NCBI GenBank assembly: GCA_946626265.1 | Contig: CAMOUE010000029.1 | Location: 1 to 16,514 of the forward strand | DNA from: an uncultured Eggerthellaceae bacterium | GTDB lineage: Bacteria > Actinomycetota > Coriobacteriia > Coriobacteriales > Eggerthellaceae | Length of the DNA: 16,514 nt | Direction of reading: 5' to 3' | In this document: positions 5,659 through 13,532 of the stretch, piece after piece | Layout of the letters: the number at the start of each line of letters is the position of its first letter | Numbering within the stretch: the first letter of the stretch is position 1 | The notes under the pieces: generated by a model | Told to the model about the DNA's origin: nothing | Databases searched by the model: none | What the model saw: only the letters and a program-made list of their open reading frames with translations | Translations under genes and position numbers: made by a program

Positions 5659-7398
5659 TCACAGGTCGAAGTCGAACAGCGGCGCCGCGAAAGCCGTGCG
5701 ACGGAGTTCGATCAAGCGGCTCAACGCCGCAATCTCGCCAGCGCTGCTTGCGGCTTCGACGGCCTCGTCGATATTGCCGGCATGCAGGAGGCCGGCTTCG
5801 TGGAGCCAGTCGATGCCCTGCACGAAACCGTTGCGCCCGAACGCCACCACGACATCGGGCACGTTGTTGCGCAGGGCCTTCTCGAAGGACTCGCGCATGC
5901 GCGGGTCCAACATGACGGGATTCCGCAGCCGTTCGAGCATGGATTTCGCGCGGATGAACACGTCGCGGGTCGTCAGGACGGCGTTGTCCGCGCCTGCGTA
6001 GGCGTATTTCAGGTCGAAATGGCCGCGGCTGAACGCCTGGCGCGCCGCTTGGCGGCCTGCGTGTCCGGGCGGGTACGATATGACGTAGCGCTCCCCGGCG
6101 TGCTCGTCGTCATGCACGACATCGTAGACGACGGTGGGCGCGGCGTTGCCGAAATCGAGCCCTCCCACGTCGATGTTTTCGAGTCCGTCATGGATGCGAA
6201 GCGTGCGCACGTGCGAGGCGTTCAAGAACGCGTAAGGCCCGACGGTCGTCGCAGCGAGCGGGATGCACACGTTTTCCTCCGCGCCCGTGCCGAGCACGAC
6301 GAGGTCGCCCTCGTCGGGGCGGCGTTGGCACAATATGCCGTTTTCGAGGTAGAACGTCGTGTTGCCCGGCGCGATTTCGATGTGCTCGATCGTTCGCTTG
6401 AAATTGCGCGCGATCGTGCCGCCCGTGTAGAACGCCGCCACGCCGATCGACGTGAGCGATGCGGGTATGCGCAACGATTCGATGTGTGTGTTCATGAATG
6501 CATGCCCGCCGATATGCTCGATCGAGTCGGGCAGCCCGATTCGCGCAAGCTCGACGCACCCCTTGAAAGCCTCGTTTCCGATCGCTCTGACGCCGTCGGG
6601 CAACTCGACTTGCTCCAAGTGCTCGAGTCCGGAAAACGCCCTGCTCGCAACTGCGACGATGGGGAAGCGTCCTCGATAGGCGGAGAGGTCGGGGTCAAGT
6701 GCCTGCACGAGGGCTGCCATACTGCCGTCGCGTGCGTACAAAACGCCGCCTTCGAGAAGGTAGCAGCTGTTGTTGTCAGATAGCGTAAGCGTCTGACCGG
6801 GCCCGTCGAACACGAGCCGAGTGTCCTTGAAGGCGTTGATGCCTATGCTCTCGACGCTTGCCGGGATGGCAAGTTCCTCGAGCGCCGACTCGCGGAACGC
6901 GCATTCCCCGATCGAAAGCAGGCTTTCGTTCAGGGCCGCCTTCTCGAGTACCGCGCATTTGTAGAAGGCGTTCTTCCGAATGTGGCGGAGGTTCGCAGGC
7001 GCCTCGATGCTCGCGAGCCTCGTGTTCATGAACGCGTATTCGCCGATTTCGGAGAGCGTGTCGGGTAGCTTCACGCGCTCGAGCCCGTAGCAGGTGCAAA
7101 ACGCATGCGAGCCGATGCGCGCGACGGGGTGTCCCTCGACCGTGCGGGGCAGCTCGAGCGTCGTCGGGTCGTCGAGGCATTTCACGATGCACGCCGAGCC
7201 GTCGGGCTCGACGGAATAGTCGCAACGGGCTCCGTCGATCGTCGCATGCAGGATTTCGCGGTCGTCGGAACACCGCGTATCGCCATTCCGGCTTTCGCCT
7301 GCATTTGCGATTGACGTTTTCACGGAGGCGAGATGCGTTATCGAAACGATGGCGTCGTGCACCATCTTCTCGTTTACCACGTATTGCGAGATGTTCAT
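5659..7398 (-). CDS. BspA-type leucine-rich repeat protein (LRR_5)
   Basis: The 579-residue protein contains repeated units of the LRR_5/BspA type (for example LERVKLPDTLSEIGEYAF and LEQVELPDGVRAIGNEAF) between roughly residues 90 and 410. The C-terminal 150 residues are helical, with an ankyrin-like stretch (NIDEAVEAASSAGEIAALSR). BspA-type repeats mediate binding to protein or other ligands and are usually found on secreted proteins. Here no signal peptide, lipobox or membrane anchor is visible at either end, so a cytoplasmic location is likely. ATG at 7398 is chosen over the adjacent TTG (7401) because the GAGGG site spaces better. It is the first gene of the operon and has a good promoter. 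Probable role: recognition or scaffold subunit for the VWA and ATPase proteins (inference). Confidence 0.85.
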   Translation of the reverse strand: MNISQYVVNEKMVHDAIVSITHLASVKTSIANAGESRNGDTRCSDDREILHATIDGARCDYSVEPDGSACIVKCLDDPTTLELPRTVEGHPVARIGSHAFCTCYGLERVKLPDTLSEIGEYAFMNTRLASIEAPANLRHIRKNAFYKCAVLEKAALNESLLSIGECAFRESALEELAIPASVESIGINAFKDTRLVFDGPGQTLTLSDNNSCYLLEGGVLYARDGSMAALVQALDPDLSAYRGRFPIVAVASRAFSGLEHLEQVELPDGVRAIGNEAFKGCVELARIGLPDSIEHIGGHAFMNTHIESLRIPASLTSIGVAAFYTGGTIARNFKRTIEHIEIAPGNTTFYLENGILCQRRPDEGDLVVLGTGAEENVCIPLAATTVGPYAFLNASHVRTLRIHDGLENIDVGGLDFGNAAPTVVYDVVHDDEHAGERYVISYPPGHAGRQAARQAFSRGHFDLKYAYAGADNAVLTTRDVFIRAKSMLERLRNPVMLDPRMRESFEKALRNNVPDVVVAFGRNGFVQGIDWLHEAGLLHAGNIDEAVEAASSAGEIAALSRLIELRRTAFAAPLFDFDL

Positions 7399-7439
7399 CA
7401 AGCCCTCGAAAGCCTTTGCGCGATTGTTCTTGAACTTGG

Positions 7440-7468
7440 ATTATAGCAACGCGGCGCTTGTCGCATAA
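7440..7468 (-). promoter_or_regulatory. Promoter of the LRR/VWA/ATPase operon
   Basis: On the minus strand a perfect TATAAT (7440-7445) lies 17 bases from a weak -35 TTATGC (7463-7468). It would start transcription about 35 bases before the LRR ATG, whose RBS is GAGGG. No other clear promoter is seen before the VWA or ATPase genes, consistent with one transcript. Confidence 0.6.
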
Positions 7469-7495
7469 GCGTTTTGTTGGCGTCGTCAACGCCCA

Positions 7496-7600
7496 TGGCG
7501 TCATCCGTCCAGCGGCCGCGCCCTCGCCCGTGGCGTCGTCCGTCCAGCGGCGGCGCCCTCGCCTGTGGCGTCGTCCGTCCAGCGGCCGCGCCCTCGCCCG
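7496..7600. repeat. Three 35-bp tandem repeats
   Basis: Three head-to-tail units at 7496-7530, 7531-7565 and 7566-7600 differ at only a few positions. Each begins tggcgtc and ends in a cctcgcc(c/t)g motif. Units 1 and 3 contain the palindrome gcggccgc; unit 2 has gcggcggc. They sit between the divergent LRR operon and the DUF554 gene, about 50 bases upstream of the LRR -10 box. No reading frame across them looks like a protein. They could be binding sites or a variable-number repeat; units are contiguous, without spacers, so this is not CRISPR. Confidence 0.9.
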
Positions 7601-7669
7601 TGGAGGTGCGCGATGTAGTTCTTTTGCATTGAGTCGGGCGCGGTCGGCGCGGCTGGCCCGTGCCTGATT

Positions 7670-7675
7670 CATAAT
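7670..7675 (+). promoter_or_regulatory. Possible -10 box for the DUF554 cluster
   Basis: CATAAT matches the -10 consensus at five of six positions and lies 78 bases before the DUF554 start. No good -35 is present at 16-18 bases. Between it and the gene, the 11-mer tgttacggcgg occurs twice (7713-7723 and 7727-7737). Confidence 0.3.
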
Positions 7676-7753
7676 GTGCGCGTGCCTGCCTGGCGCGGCG
7701 GGCTGGAGCCGATGTTACGGCGGCAGTGTTACGGCGGAAGTGGACGACCTGGG

Positions 7754-8476
7754 ATGATAGGCACCATTGCGAATACCATAGCCATCCTCGTGGGCAGCGC
7801 GATTGGCGGCACCGTTCGCCGCGGGCTCAAGGAAAAATACCAGAACGTCCTGTTCACGGCCATGGGTTTGGCGGCGACGGGGCTCGGAATCAACGCTGTC
7901 GTGCAGAACATGCCGAACAGCTCCTACCCGGTGCTCTTCATCGCGAGCCTCGCGATCGGCGGCGTCGTCGGGACGGGCCTCGATCTCGACGGGCGCTTCA
8001 ACCGCCTCGTCGACCGCCATTCCAAGGAGGGGGAGGACGCTTCGGGCGCGCCAAGCCTGGGTCGCGGCCTCTCGACTGCCATCATGCTGTTCTGCGTGGG
8101 CACGCTATCCATATTGGGGCCGATCAACTCGGCGCTGTACGGCGACGAGACGTTCCTGTTCACGAACGCGATGCTCGATTTCGTGACGTCGATGGTGCTC
8201 GCGTCCACGTTCGGCTACGGCATCGCGATTGCAGCCGGCGTGCTGTTCTGCTGGCAAGGTTCGATTTTCCTGCTCGCGACGTTCCTCTCGCCCCTGCTCA
8301 GCGGTGGGCTCATGTGCGAGATCTCCATCGTGGGCGGGTTCCTCATCTTCGCATCGGGCCTGTCGATCCTGAAGATCAAGGAGATTTCGACGATGAACCT
8401 CCTGCCGGGTTTGTTCGTCCCCCCGATCTGGTTTGCGCTCGTCTCGTTGACGGGCGGCTTCGGCGGCCTCCTCTGA
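7754..8476 (+). CDS. DUF554 family membrane protein
   Basis: This 240-residue, very hydrophobic protein is of the DUF554 family (YdfK/YqgA-like), multi-pass inner-membrane proteins of unknown transport function. The typical opening MIGTIANTIAILVGSAIGG is present, followed by about six to seven membrane segments with the conserved glycine-rich stretch GIGGVVGTGLDLDG-like near residues 70-85. The ATG at 7754 was chosen because the family begins MIGT; the upstream in-frame GTG at 7676 would add a non-hydrophobic, poorly conserved leader. The RBS is weak (GGAAGTGG). The alarmone synthetase follows after 51 bases on the same strand, so co-transcription is plausible. Confidence 0.9.
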   Translation: MIGTIANTIAILVGSAIGGTVRRGLKEKYQNVLFTAMGLAATGLGINAVVQNMPNSSYPVLFIASLAIGGVVGTGLDLDGRFNRLVDRHSKEGEDASGAPSLGRGLSTAIMLFCVGTLSILGPINSALYGDETFLFTNAMLDFVTSMVLASTFGYGIAIAAGVLFCWQGSIFLLATFLSPLLSGGLMCEISIVGGFLIFASGLSILKIKEISTMNLLPGLFVPPIWFALVSLTGGFGGLL

Positions 8477-8527
8477 ATCGCCGCCGCGCGCGAAATACGC
8501 TAGACTTCTTTCGTCAACGAGGATTCA

Positions 8528-9193
8528 ATGCAAGGTGATGTGCTGATGGGAAGCCAAGAGACGATATATGGAGCCAACCTCGCCGAGATGGAGCGGCTGC
8601 GCGAGGAGGTGACGGCCTCGCTCGAGGTGCTGCGGCGCCAAATATGCGAGAAGACCGCCTTCGACCCGATCGAGCATATCCTCTCGCGCGTCAAGTCCGA
8701 GGAATCGATGCGCGACAAGTGCCGCATGCGCGGGCTTCCCGAGACGGCGCATTCGGCGCTCGTCGACATCCGGGACGCTATCGGCATCCGTGTCGTGTGC
8801 GCGTTTCGCAGCGACGTGTATCTGGTGCGCGACCACCTGGCTCACCTGGAGGGATTCGAGGTGGTCGAGGAGAAGGACTACATCAAGAACGCCAAGGAAA
8901 ACGGCTATCGAAGCTACCACATGATCCTGCGCACGGCCGACGGGCGCGTGCCGGTCGGGTGCGAGCCCGTGTCCGCGGGCGATGAGCCTTCCCGGGGTTT
9001 CTACATCGAGGTCCAGCTGCGTACCATCTCGATGGACACGTGGGCTGCCCTCGAGCACCATATGAAGTACAAGAAGCAGGCGCCGGCGAACGAGCGCCTC
9101 ATCGTTTCCGAGTTGAAGCGCTGCGCGGACGAGCTCGCCTCGACCGACTTGTCGATGCAGGCGCTGCGCGACCTCATCTTGGAGGAACTGTAA
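8528..9193 (+). CDS. Small alarmone synthetase, GTP pyrophosphokinase (RelQ/RelP type)
   Basis: This 221-residue cytoplasmic enzyme transfers pyrophosphate from ATP to GTP or GDP, making (p)ppGpp for the stringent response. It has only the RelA/SpoT synthetase domain, with no HD hydrolase, TGS or ACT domains, which is the size and layout of small alarmone synthetases. Visible motifs are RVKSEESMRDKC (54-65), DIRDAIGIRV (80-89), YIKNAKENGYRSYH (118-131) and EVQLRTISMDTWAALEHH (161-178) followed by YKK. ATG at 8528 has GAGGA at good spacing; a second ATG at 8546 is also possible. RelQ and RelP cannot be separated with certainty by eye, so no symbol is given. It lies between DUF554 and a two-component system on the same strand. 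Confidence 0.93.
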   Translation: MQGDVLMGSQETIYGANLAEMERLREEVTASLEVLRRQICEKTAFDPIEHILSRVKSEESMRDKCRMRGLPETAHSALVDIRDAIGIRVVCAFRSDVYLVRDHLAHLEGFEVVEEKDYIKNAKENGYRSYHMILRTADGRVPVGCEPVSAGDEPSRGFYIEVQLRTISMDTWAALEHHMKYKKQAPANERLIVSELKRCADELASTDLSMQALRDLILEEL

Positions 9194-9250
9194 CGGACGG
9201 GCTGCTTGCTCGGGGCGATGCTCCGGCATCCGTTCAACGAGAGGGTGGAC

Positions 9251-9931
9251 ATGACGACAAAGATTCTGTACGCAGAGGATACCGTCGACTTGAATCGCGC
9301 GGTGAGCGTGGTGCTCGAGCGCGAGGGGTTCCAGGTGACGGCTTGCCATGACGGCGTCGAGGCGGAAAGCGCGCTTGCGGCCGAGGCGTTCGACTTGGCC
9401 ATCCTCGACATCATGATGCCGGGCAAGAGCGGGCTCGACGTGCTGCGCGACATGCGCGCCACCGGCGACGTGACGCCCGTCATACTGCTCACGGCGAAAA
9501 CCGAGGTCGACGACCGCGTCGACGGGCTCATGGCCGGTGCCGACGATTACCTGCCCAAGCCGTTTGCCATGAAGGAGCTCGTCGCGCGCGTGTATTCGCT
9601 CGCGCGCCGCAACACGGATTACGGCACGGGCAACCTCTCGTACGCCGATGTCGAGCTGAACGCCGAGACGTACGAGCTCAAGGCACGAAACAGCGTGCGC
9701 ATCTCGCCGGTCGAGTTCGAGCTGCTCCGCACGCTCATCCTGCATCCCAACCGCACGCTGTCCGTCGACTTCCTCCTCGGGCGCATCTGGTCCGACGAGG
9801 ACGACGCAGACGAGGCGACCGTCTCGCTTTACGTGCGTTACCTGCGCAGCAAGCTCGAAGGCATCGGCGCGCACGTCACCGTTTCCGAGCGCGGTGGCGG
9901 CTATGTCCTCGAGGAGGTCGAGACCGTATGA
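9251..9931 (+). CDS. OmpR/PhoB-type two-component response regulator
   Basis: The 226-residue protein has an N-terminal receiver domain: acidic pair E9/D10, phospho-acceptor D53 in LAILDIMMPG, T81, and K103 in YLPKPF. The C-terminal winged-helix DNA-binding domain (about 130-222) carries ISPVEFELLRTLILHPNRTL and a VSLYVRYLRSKLE recognition helix region, ending SERGGGYVLEE. ATG at 9251 (MTTKILYAED) is preceded by GAGAGGG; the longer TTG-started frame from 9206 adds residues not typical of receivers. Its stop overlaps the kinase start by four bases (ATGA), so the two are translationally coupled. Target genes are unknown; the neighbours are candidates. Confidence 0.95.
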   Translation: MTTKILYAEDTVDLNRAVSVVLEREGFQVTACHDGVEAESALAAEAFDLAILDIMMPGKSGLDVLRDMRATGDVTPVILLTAKTEVDDRVDGLMAGADDYLPKPFAMKELVARVYSLARRNTDYGTGNLSYADVELNAETYELKARNSVRISPVEFELLRTLILHPNRTLSVDFLLGRIWSDEDDADEATVSLYVRYLRSKLEGIGAHVTVSERGGGYVLEEVETV

Positions 9932-11163
9932 ACCCCCAGGCCATCGCAAAGCTGAGGAGAACGTTCATCGTGATTGCGATGGCGAGCTTCTTCGTGGCGA
10001 TCGTCTTCATGGGCTCGGCGACGTTCGTGGCGAACATCGTCGCGGTGCGCACGCAGGCAAACAACACGATAGACGCCATCATCGACGCGGGGGGCAAGAC
10101 GCCGACCCAGGAAAACTACCACGGCCGCGCCTTCCAGGAAGAGGCAAGCTACGGCTTGCGCTTCTTCACCATCAGCTTCGACGATCGCGGCAACGTGGTC
10201 GACATCGACCTTTCGCACGTGAGCCTCGTCGATGCCGACGAGGCGCTCGAGTTGTCGGAAACCGCAGCCGACCCGAGCGACCTCGTGAGGCTGAGCCGGC
10301 ACGATAACTACTTCTACAAGGAGGGCCCGATCGGGAACGGCACCATGCTCGTGTTCCTCGACTGCTCATTCCAGCTCGAGAACGTGAACGAGGTGACGTT
10401 CAACACGCTGACGCTTACCGTGTTGGCGCTCGTGGTCGCGCTCATCGCCGTCGTCGCCTTCTCGAAGCGCGCCATCCAGCCCGAGATCGAGAATGCCCGC
10501 CGTCAGCAGAAGTTCATGACGAACGCGAGCCACGAGCTGAAGACGCCCATTGCCGTGATCCGAGCGAACACCGAGCTCACCGAGATGCTTTCGGGCGAGA
10601 CCGAGTGGACGCAGTCGACGCTCAACCAGGTCAACCGGCTCGAGGGCCTCGTTCGCGACCTCATGACGATCGTGCGTGGCCAGGAGCACGGGGATGCGGG
10701 CCGGGAAACGGCGGACGTCGACGTGTCGGCCGTCGTCGGCCAGGCGGTCGACTCTTTCAAGGGCATGGCCCAGCAGGCCGGCAAGGGCCTTGAAAGCACG
10801 GTCGAGCCAGGAGTGACGGTTCGGGGAGATGATTCTTCGATCGAGCAGCTCACGTGCCTGCTCGTCGACAATGCGATCAAGTACTGCGATGAGGGCGGCT
10901 CGATTGACGTCCGGCTCGCCCCCGTGCGGTTCGGCCGTGGCTGCTCCCTCGCCGTAACGAACGATTACGCCGAGGGCGCAAACGTGGACTACCAGCGGTT
11001 CTTCGACCGGTTCTACCGGGCTGACGAGTCGCACGAGAACCAACAGGGATACGGCATCGGGCTGTCGGTCGCCGAAAGCATCTGCGAGCGCTACCGCGGT
11101 TCGATCAAGGCGACGTGGAAGGCCGGCAAGATCACGTTCACCTGCATTTTGAAGGACGCTTAG
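9928..11163 (+). CDS. Membrane sensor histidine kinase
   Basis: The 411-residue kinase is the partner of the overlapping response regulator. A first membrane helix (about 12-38) and a second (about 159-179) flank an extracytoplasmic sensor region of about 115 residues without a recognised domain. The HisKA domain has the phosphorylated H202 in NASHELKTP. The ATPase domain has the N box LLVDNAIKY (N315) and a G-rich segment QGYGIGLSVAESI (373-385), preceded by FDRFYRAD. The usual DxGxG (G1) box is not evident; its place is taken by AVTNDYAEGANVDY, a variation seen in some Gram-positive-type kinases. The signal is unknown. Transcription likely ends at the hairpin just after the stop. Confidence 0.93.
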   Translation: MNPQAIAKLRRTFIVIAMASFFVAIVFMGSATFVANIVAVRTQANNTIDAIIDAGGKTPTQENYHGRAFQEEASYGLRFFTISFDDRGNVVDIDLSHVSLVDADEALELSETAADPSDLVRLSRHDNYFYKEGPIGNGTMLVFLDCSFQLENVNEVTFNTLTLTVLALVVALIAVVAFSKRAIQPEIENARRQQKFMTNASHELKTPIAVIRANTELTEMLSGETEWTQSTLNQVNRLEGLVRDLMTIVRGQEHGDAGRETADVDVSAVVGQAVDSFKGMAQQAGKGLESTVEPGVTVRGDDSSIEQLTCLLVDNAIKYCDEGGSIDVRLAPVRFGRGCSLAVTNDYAEGANVDYQRFFDRFYRADESHENQQGYGIGLSVAESICERYRGSIKATWKAGKITFTCILKDA

Positions 11164-11217
11164 AAAGGCGGGTCCATGGTGGCCCAGGTCCCGCTTCATG
11201 GCGCGGGCCCGCCTTTC
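11163..11217. terminator. Hairpin between convergent kinase and proA genes
   Basis: gaaaggcggg (11163-11172) pairs perfectly with cccgcctttc (11208-11217). Adding a G-T wobble and two more pairs gives a 13-bp stem around a 29-base interior. It begins at the last base of the kinase stop codon and lies 22 bases beyond the proA stop on the other strand, so it could serve both genes. The T-run is short (TTTC) and lies within the stem, so efficiency is uncertain. Confidence 0.55.
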
Positions 11218-11238
11218 CATAACGCTTGACTTGCCGGC

Positions 11239-12540
11239 TTACAGGTCCTTGAAGTGGAACGAGCGCTTGCCGGTGGCGTAATCGCCGACGACGTGGCCGT
11301 GGCCCTCGATCTCGTACTTGTACGTGACGAGGCCCTCGAGTCCGACGGGCCCGCGTGCGTGCAGCTTCGAGGTGCTGATGCCCACCTCGGCGCCGAAGCC
11401 GTAGCGGAAACCGTCTGCGAAGCGCGTCGAGCAGTTGCGGTAGACGCCCGCCGAGTCGACGAGCTGCATGAAGCGCGCGGCGGCAGCGTCGTCTTCGGCC
11501 ATAATGGCATCGGTGTGGTGCGAGCCGTAGCGGTTGATGTGCGCGATGGCCTCGTCGACGTCGCCGACGGTTTTGACGGAGAGGACGAGGTCGAGGTACT
11601 CGGTGGCCCAATCGTCGTCGTCGGCCGCCTCGCAGTCGATTGCGGCCTGCGTGTCGGCGTCGCCCCGGAGCGTCACGCCGGCGTCGGCGCATGCCGCAGC
11701 CAGCTTCGGCAGCAATGCCGGTGCAACCGCGCGGTGCACGAGCAGCGTCTCGACGGCGTTGCAGGCGGCAGTGTACTGCGTCTTCGCGTCGATGACAACG
11801 CGGACGGCGAGGTCGACGTCGGCCGACTCGTCCACGTAGATGTGGCAGATGCCGTCGGCGTGCCCCATGACGGGGATGCGCGTGTTGTCCATGATGTAGC
11901 GCACGAATGAGTTGGAGCCGCGCGGGATGAGCAAGTCGACCGCACCGTCGCAGGCGAGCAGCTTGCCGATGTCCTCGCGAGCCTCGATTTGGAACATGCA
12001 CATCTCGGGCATGCCGGCTTTGACGGCGGCTGCGTGGATGAGCTCGAAGAGCGCCTTGTTGGTGCGCATGGTCTCGCTGCCGCCCTTGAGGATCGAGCAG
12101 TTGCCGCTCTTCAGACACAGCGTGGAGATCTGCACGAGCGCGTCGGGGCGCGCCTCGAAGATCACGCCGATCACGCCGATCGGGCACGCAATGCGACGCA
12201 GGCGAAGCCCCTCGTCGAGCTCGCGGTCGAGCAAGACGGCGCCGATGGGGTCGGCCAATCCGATGAGGTCGTCGATGCCCGCGCAAACGTCTTCGAGCTT
12301 GTGCGCATCGAAGCGCAGGCGCTTGACGATGGCGGGTGCTACGCCGTCCGCTTCGGCGGCGGCCAGGTCGGCCTCGTTTGCCTCGAATATCGTGGCTGCG
12401 TTGGCGGCGAGCGCCTCCTTGATGGTCGCGAGCGCGGCGTTGCGGGTTTCCGCCGGGGTCGCTGCCACTTCGGGGCTTGCGAGTTTCATTTCTCGTGCGA
12501 TGTCGGCGATCTCTGCTTCAGCATTCGTTCTGTCCAGCAT
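11239..12540 (-). CDS. proA: Gamma-glutamyl phosphate reductase (proline biosynthesis)
   Basis: ProA is the cytoplasmic NADPH-dependent enzyme that reduces gamma-glutamyl phosphate to glutamate semialdehyde, the second step of proline synthesis from glutamate. The 433-residue protein is of normal length and carries the aldehyde-dehydrogenase-like fold. It shows PIGVIGVIFEARPDALVQI (120-138), LKSGNCSILKGGSE (143-156), and the catalytic cysteine C260 in TQYTAACNAVETLLVH. Near the end are the family segments NRYGSHHTDAI, VYRNCSTRFADG, FGAEVGISTSKLHARGPVGL and the terminal TYKY. ATG at 12540 has AAGGGGGA at ideal spacing; the longer frame to 12573 has no support. The usual partner proB (glutamate 5-kinase) is not adjacent in this window. 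Confidence 0.97.
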   Translation of the reverse strand: MLDRTNAEAEIADIAREMKLASPEVAATPAETRNAALATIKEALAANAATIFEANEADLAAAEADGVAPAIVKRLRFDAHKLEDVCAGIDDLIGLADPIGAVLLDRELDEGLRLRRIACPIGVIGVIFEARPDALVQISTLCLKSGNCSILKGGSETMRTNKALFELIHAAAVKAGMPEMCMFQIEAREDIGKLLACDGAVDLLIPRGSNSFVRYIMDNTRIPVMGHADGICHIYVDESADVDLAVRVVIDAKTQYTAACNAVETLLVHRAVAPALLPKLAAACADAGVTLRGDADTQAAIDCEAADDDDWATEYLDLVLSVKTVGDVDEAIAHINRYGSHHTDAIMAEDDAAAARFMQLVDSAGVYRNCSTRFADGFRYGFGAEVGISTSKLHARGPVGLEGLVTYKYEIEGHGHVVGDYATGKRSFHFKDL

Positions 12541-12613
12541 GGGATTCCCCCTTATTTGTTGGTGTAGCGACATATTGCCATCGTGAAAGAGGATACCCTA
12601 TCGTTCCTCGATT

Positions 12614-12644
12614 TTGGTCATCGGGCCTGCCGACTCGGTACAAT
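12614..12644 (+). promoter_or_regulatory. Promoter of the EamA transporter
   Basis: A TACAAT -10 box (12639-12644), followed by gctagg, lies 19 bases from TTGGTC (12614-12619). It would start transcription about ten bases before the ATG at 12663, giving a very short leader that still includes the strong GAGGGGGA site. The region is shared with the divergent proA. Confidence 0.5.
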
Positions 12645-12662
12645 GCTAGGTGAGGGGGACTC

Positions 12663-13532
12663 ATGACCGCGAGAAGCGCTTCCATATTATTCGCGGCAGT
12701 CGTAGGCGTACGAGCGACTGCGTTCATGTTCAGCAAGTTGCTGCTTGCGGGCATGGGTCCGTTCATGCTCATGGGCATACGCTTCTTGCTGGCGTTTGCC
12801 TTGCTCGCAATCGTGTTTCGCAAGAGCATGCATGGACTGACGCCCACGACGCTCCTGCACGGCTTGTTGCTGGGGGCGCTCTACTTCGTCGTGATGGGCC
12901 TAGAGCTCGTGTCGCTTACCATGGCCGCGTCGTCGACCGTGGCGTTCCTCGAAAACACCGCCATCGTATTCGTGCCGCTCTTCGAGGCGCTCGCTGCGCG
13001 TAAGCTGCCGACGCCCAAGGCCATCGCGTGCACCGTCGTCGTGATGGTGGGCGTGGCGCTCGTGACGTTGGCCGATGGCATGGGCGCGTTCGGGCTGGGC
13101 GAGCTCTTGGCACTGTTGGCGGGTGTTTTCTACGCGTTCGTGATTATCGCGACCGCCCGCGTTGCCAAGGAAGACGACGCGACGGGCCTCGGCGTGCTGC
13201 AAGTTGGCTTCATCGGGCTGTTCGGCTTGCTTGCCGGTCTTGCCTTCGAATCTCCGGCTCTTCCGCAGGCGCCTCTCGAATGGGGTTACCTCGCCATCCT
13301 CGTGGTCATGTGCACATGTTTCGGGTTCGCCTTCCAACCGCTCGCGCAGCGTCATATCAGCTCGCAGAGCGCGGCGCTCCTGCTCGCGGTGAGCCCGCTC
13401 ATCGCGGCCGTGCTGGGCATTGTCGCGCTCGGCGAACCGTTCGGGGCTGCCTCCCTGTTGGGCATGGTGCTCATATTGGGCGGCATCGTCGTTTCGAGCG
13501 TGCAGAGAGTTCCGCGCGAAACTCGAGACTAA
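12663..13532 (+). CDS. EamA/DMT superfamily transporter
   Basis: This 289-residue inner-membrane protein has about ten predicted membrane helices arranged as two EamA repeats, the layout of drug/metabolite (RhaT/YdcZ-type) exporters. Typical segments are the first-repeat end ASSTVAFLENTAIVFVPLFEAL (about 90-110) and the second-repeat QSAALLLAVSPLIAAVLGIVALGEP (about 238-262), where the conserved E/P-containing loop lies. ATG at 12663 is preceded by GAGGGGGA at good spacing. The substrate cannot be inferred; exporters of this family handle amino acids, nucleosides or other metabolites. It stands alone on its strand, divergent from proA. Confidence 0.92.
   Translation: MTARSASILFAAVVGVRATAFMFSKLLLAGMGPFMLMGIRFLLAFALLAIVFRKSMHGLTPTTLLHGLLLGALYFVVMGLELVSLTMAASSTVAFLENTAIVFVPLFEALAARKLPTPKAIACTVVVMVGVALVTLADGMGAFGLGELLALLAGVFYAFVIIATARVAKEDDATGLGVLQVGFIGLFGLLAGLAFESPALPQAPLEWGYLAILVVMCTCFGFAFQPLAQRHISSQSAALLLAVSPLIAAVLGIVALGEPFGAASLLGMVLILGGIVVSSVQRVPRETRD

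Noticed and set aside
3840..5915. A 691-codon open frame on the plus strand
   Set aside because: It is antisense to the VWA gene, is rich in Arg/Val/Ala as expected from GC-rich shadows, and has no domain; the minus-strand gene has clear motifs.
9206..9250. Longer TTG start for the response regulator
   Set aside because: The receiver domain starts at MTTKILYAED with a strong RBS; the added 15 residues are not part of the fold.
8525..9949. A 474-codon minus-strand frame
   Set aside because: It spans antisense of the alarmone synthetase and response regulator, both firmly identified by motifs.
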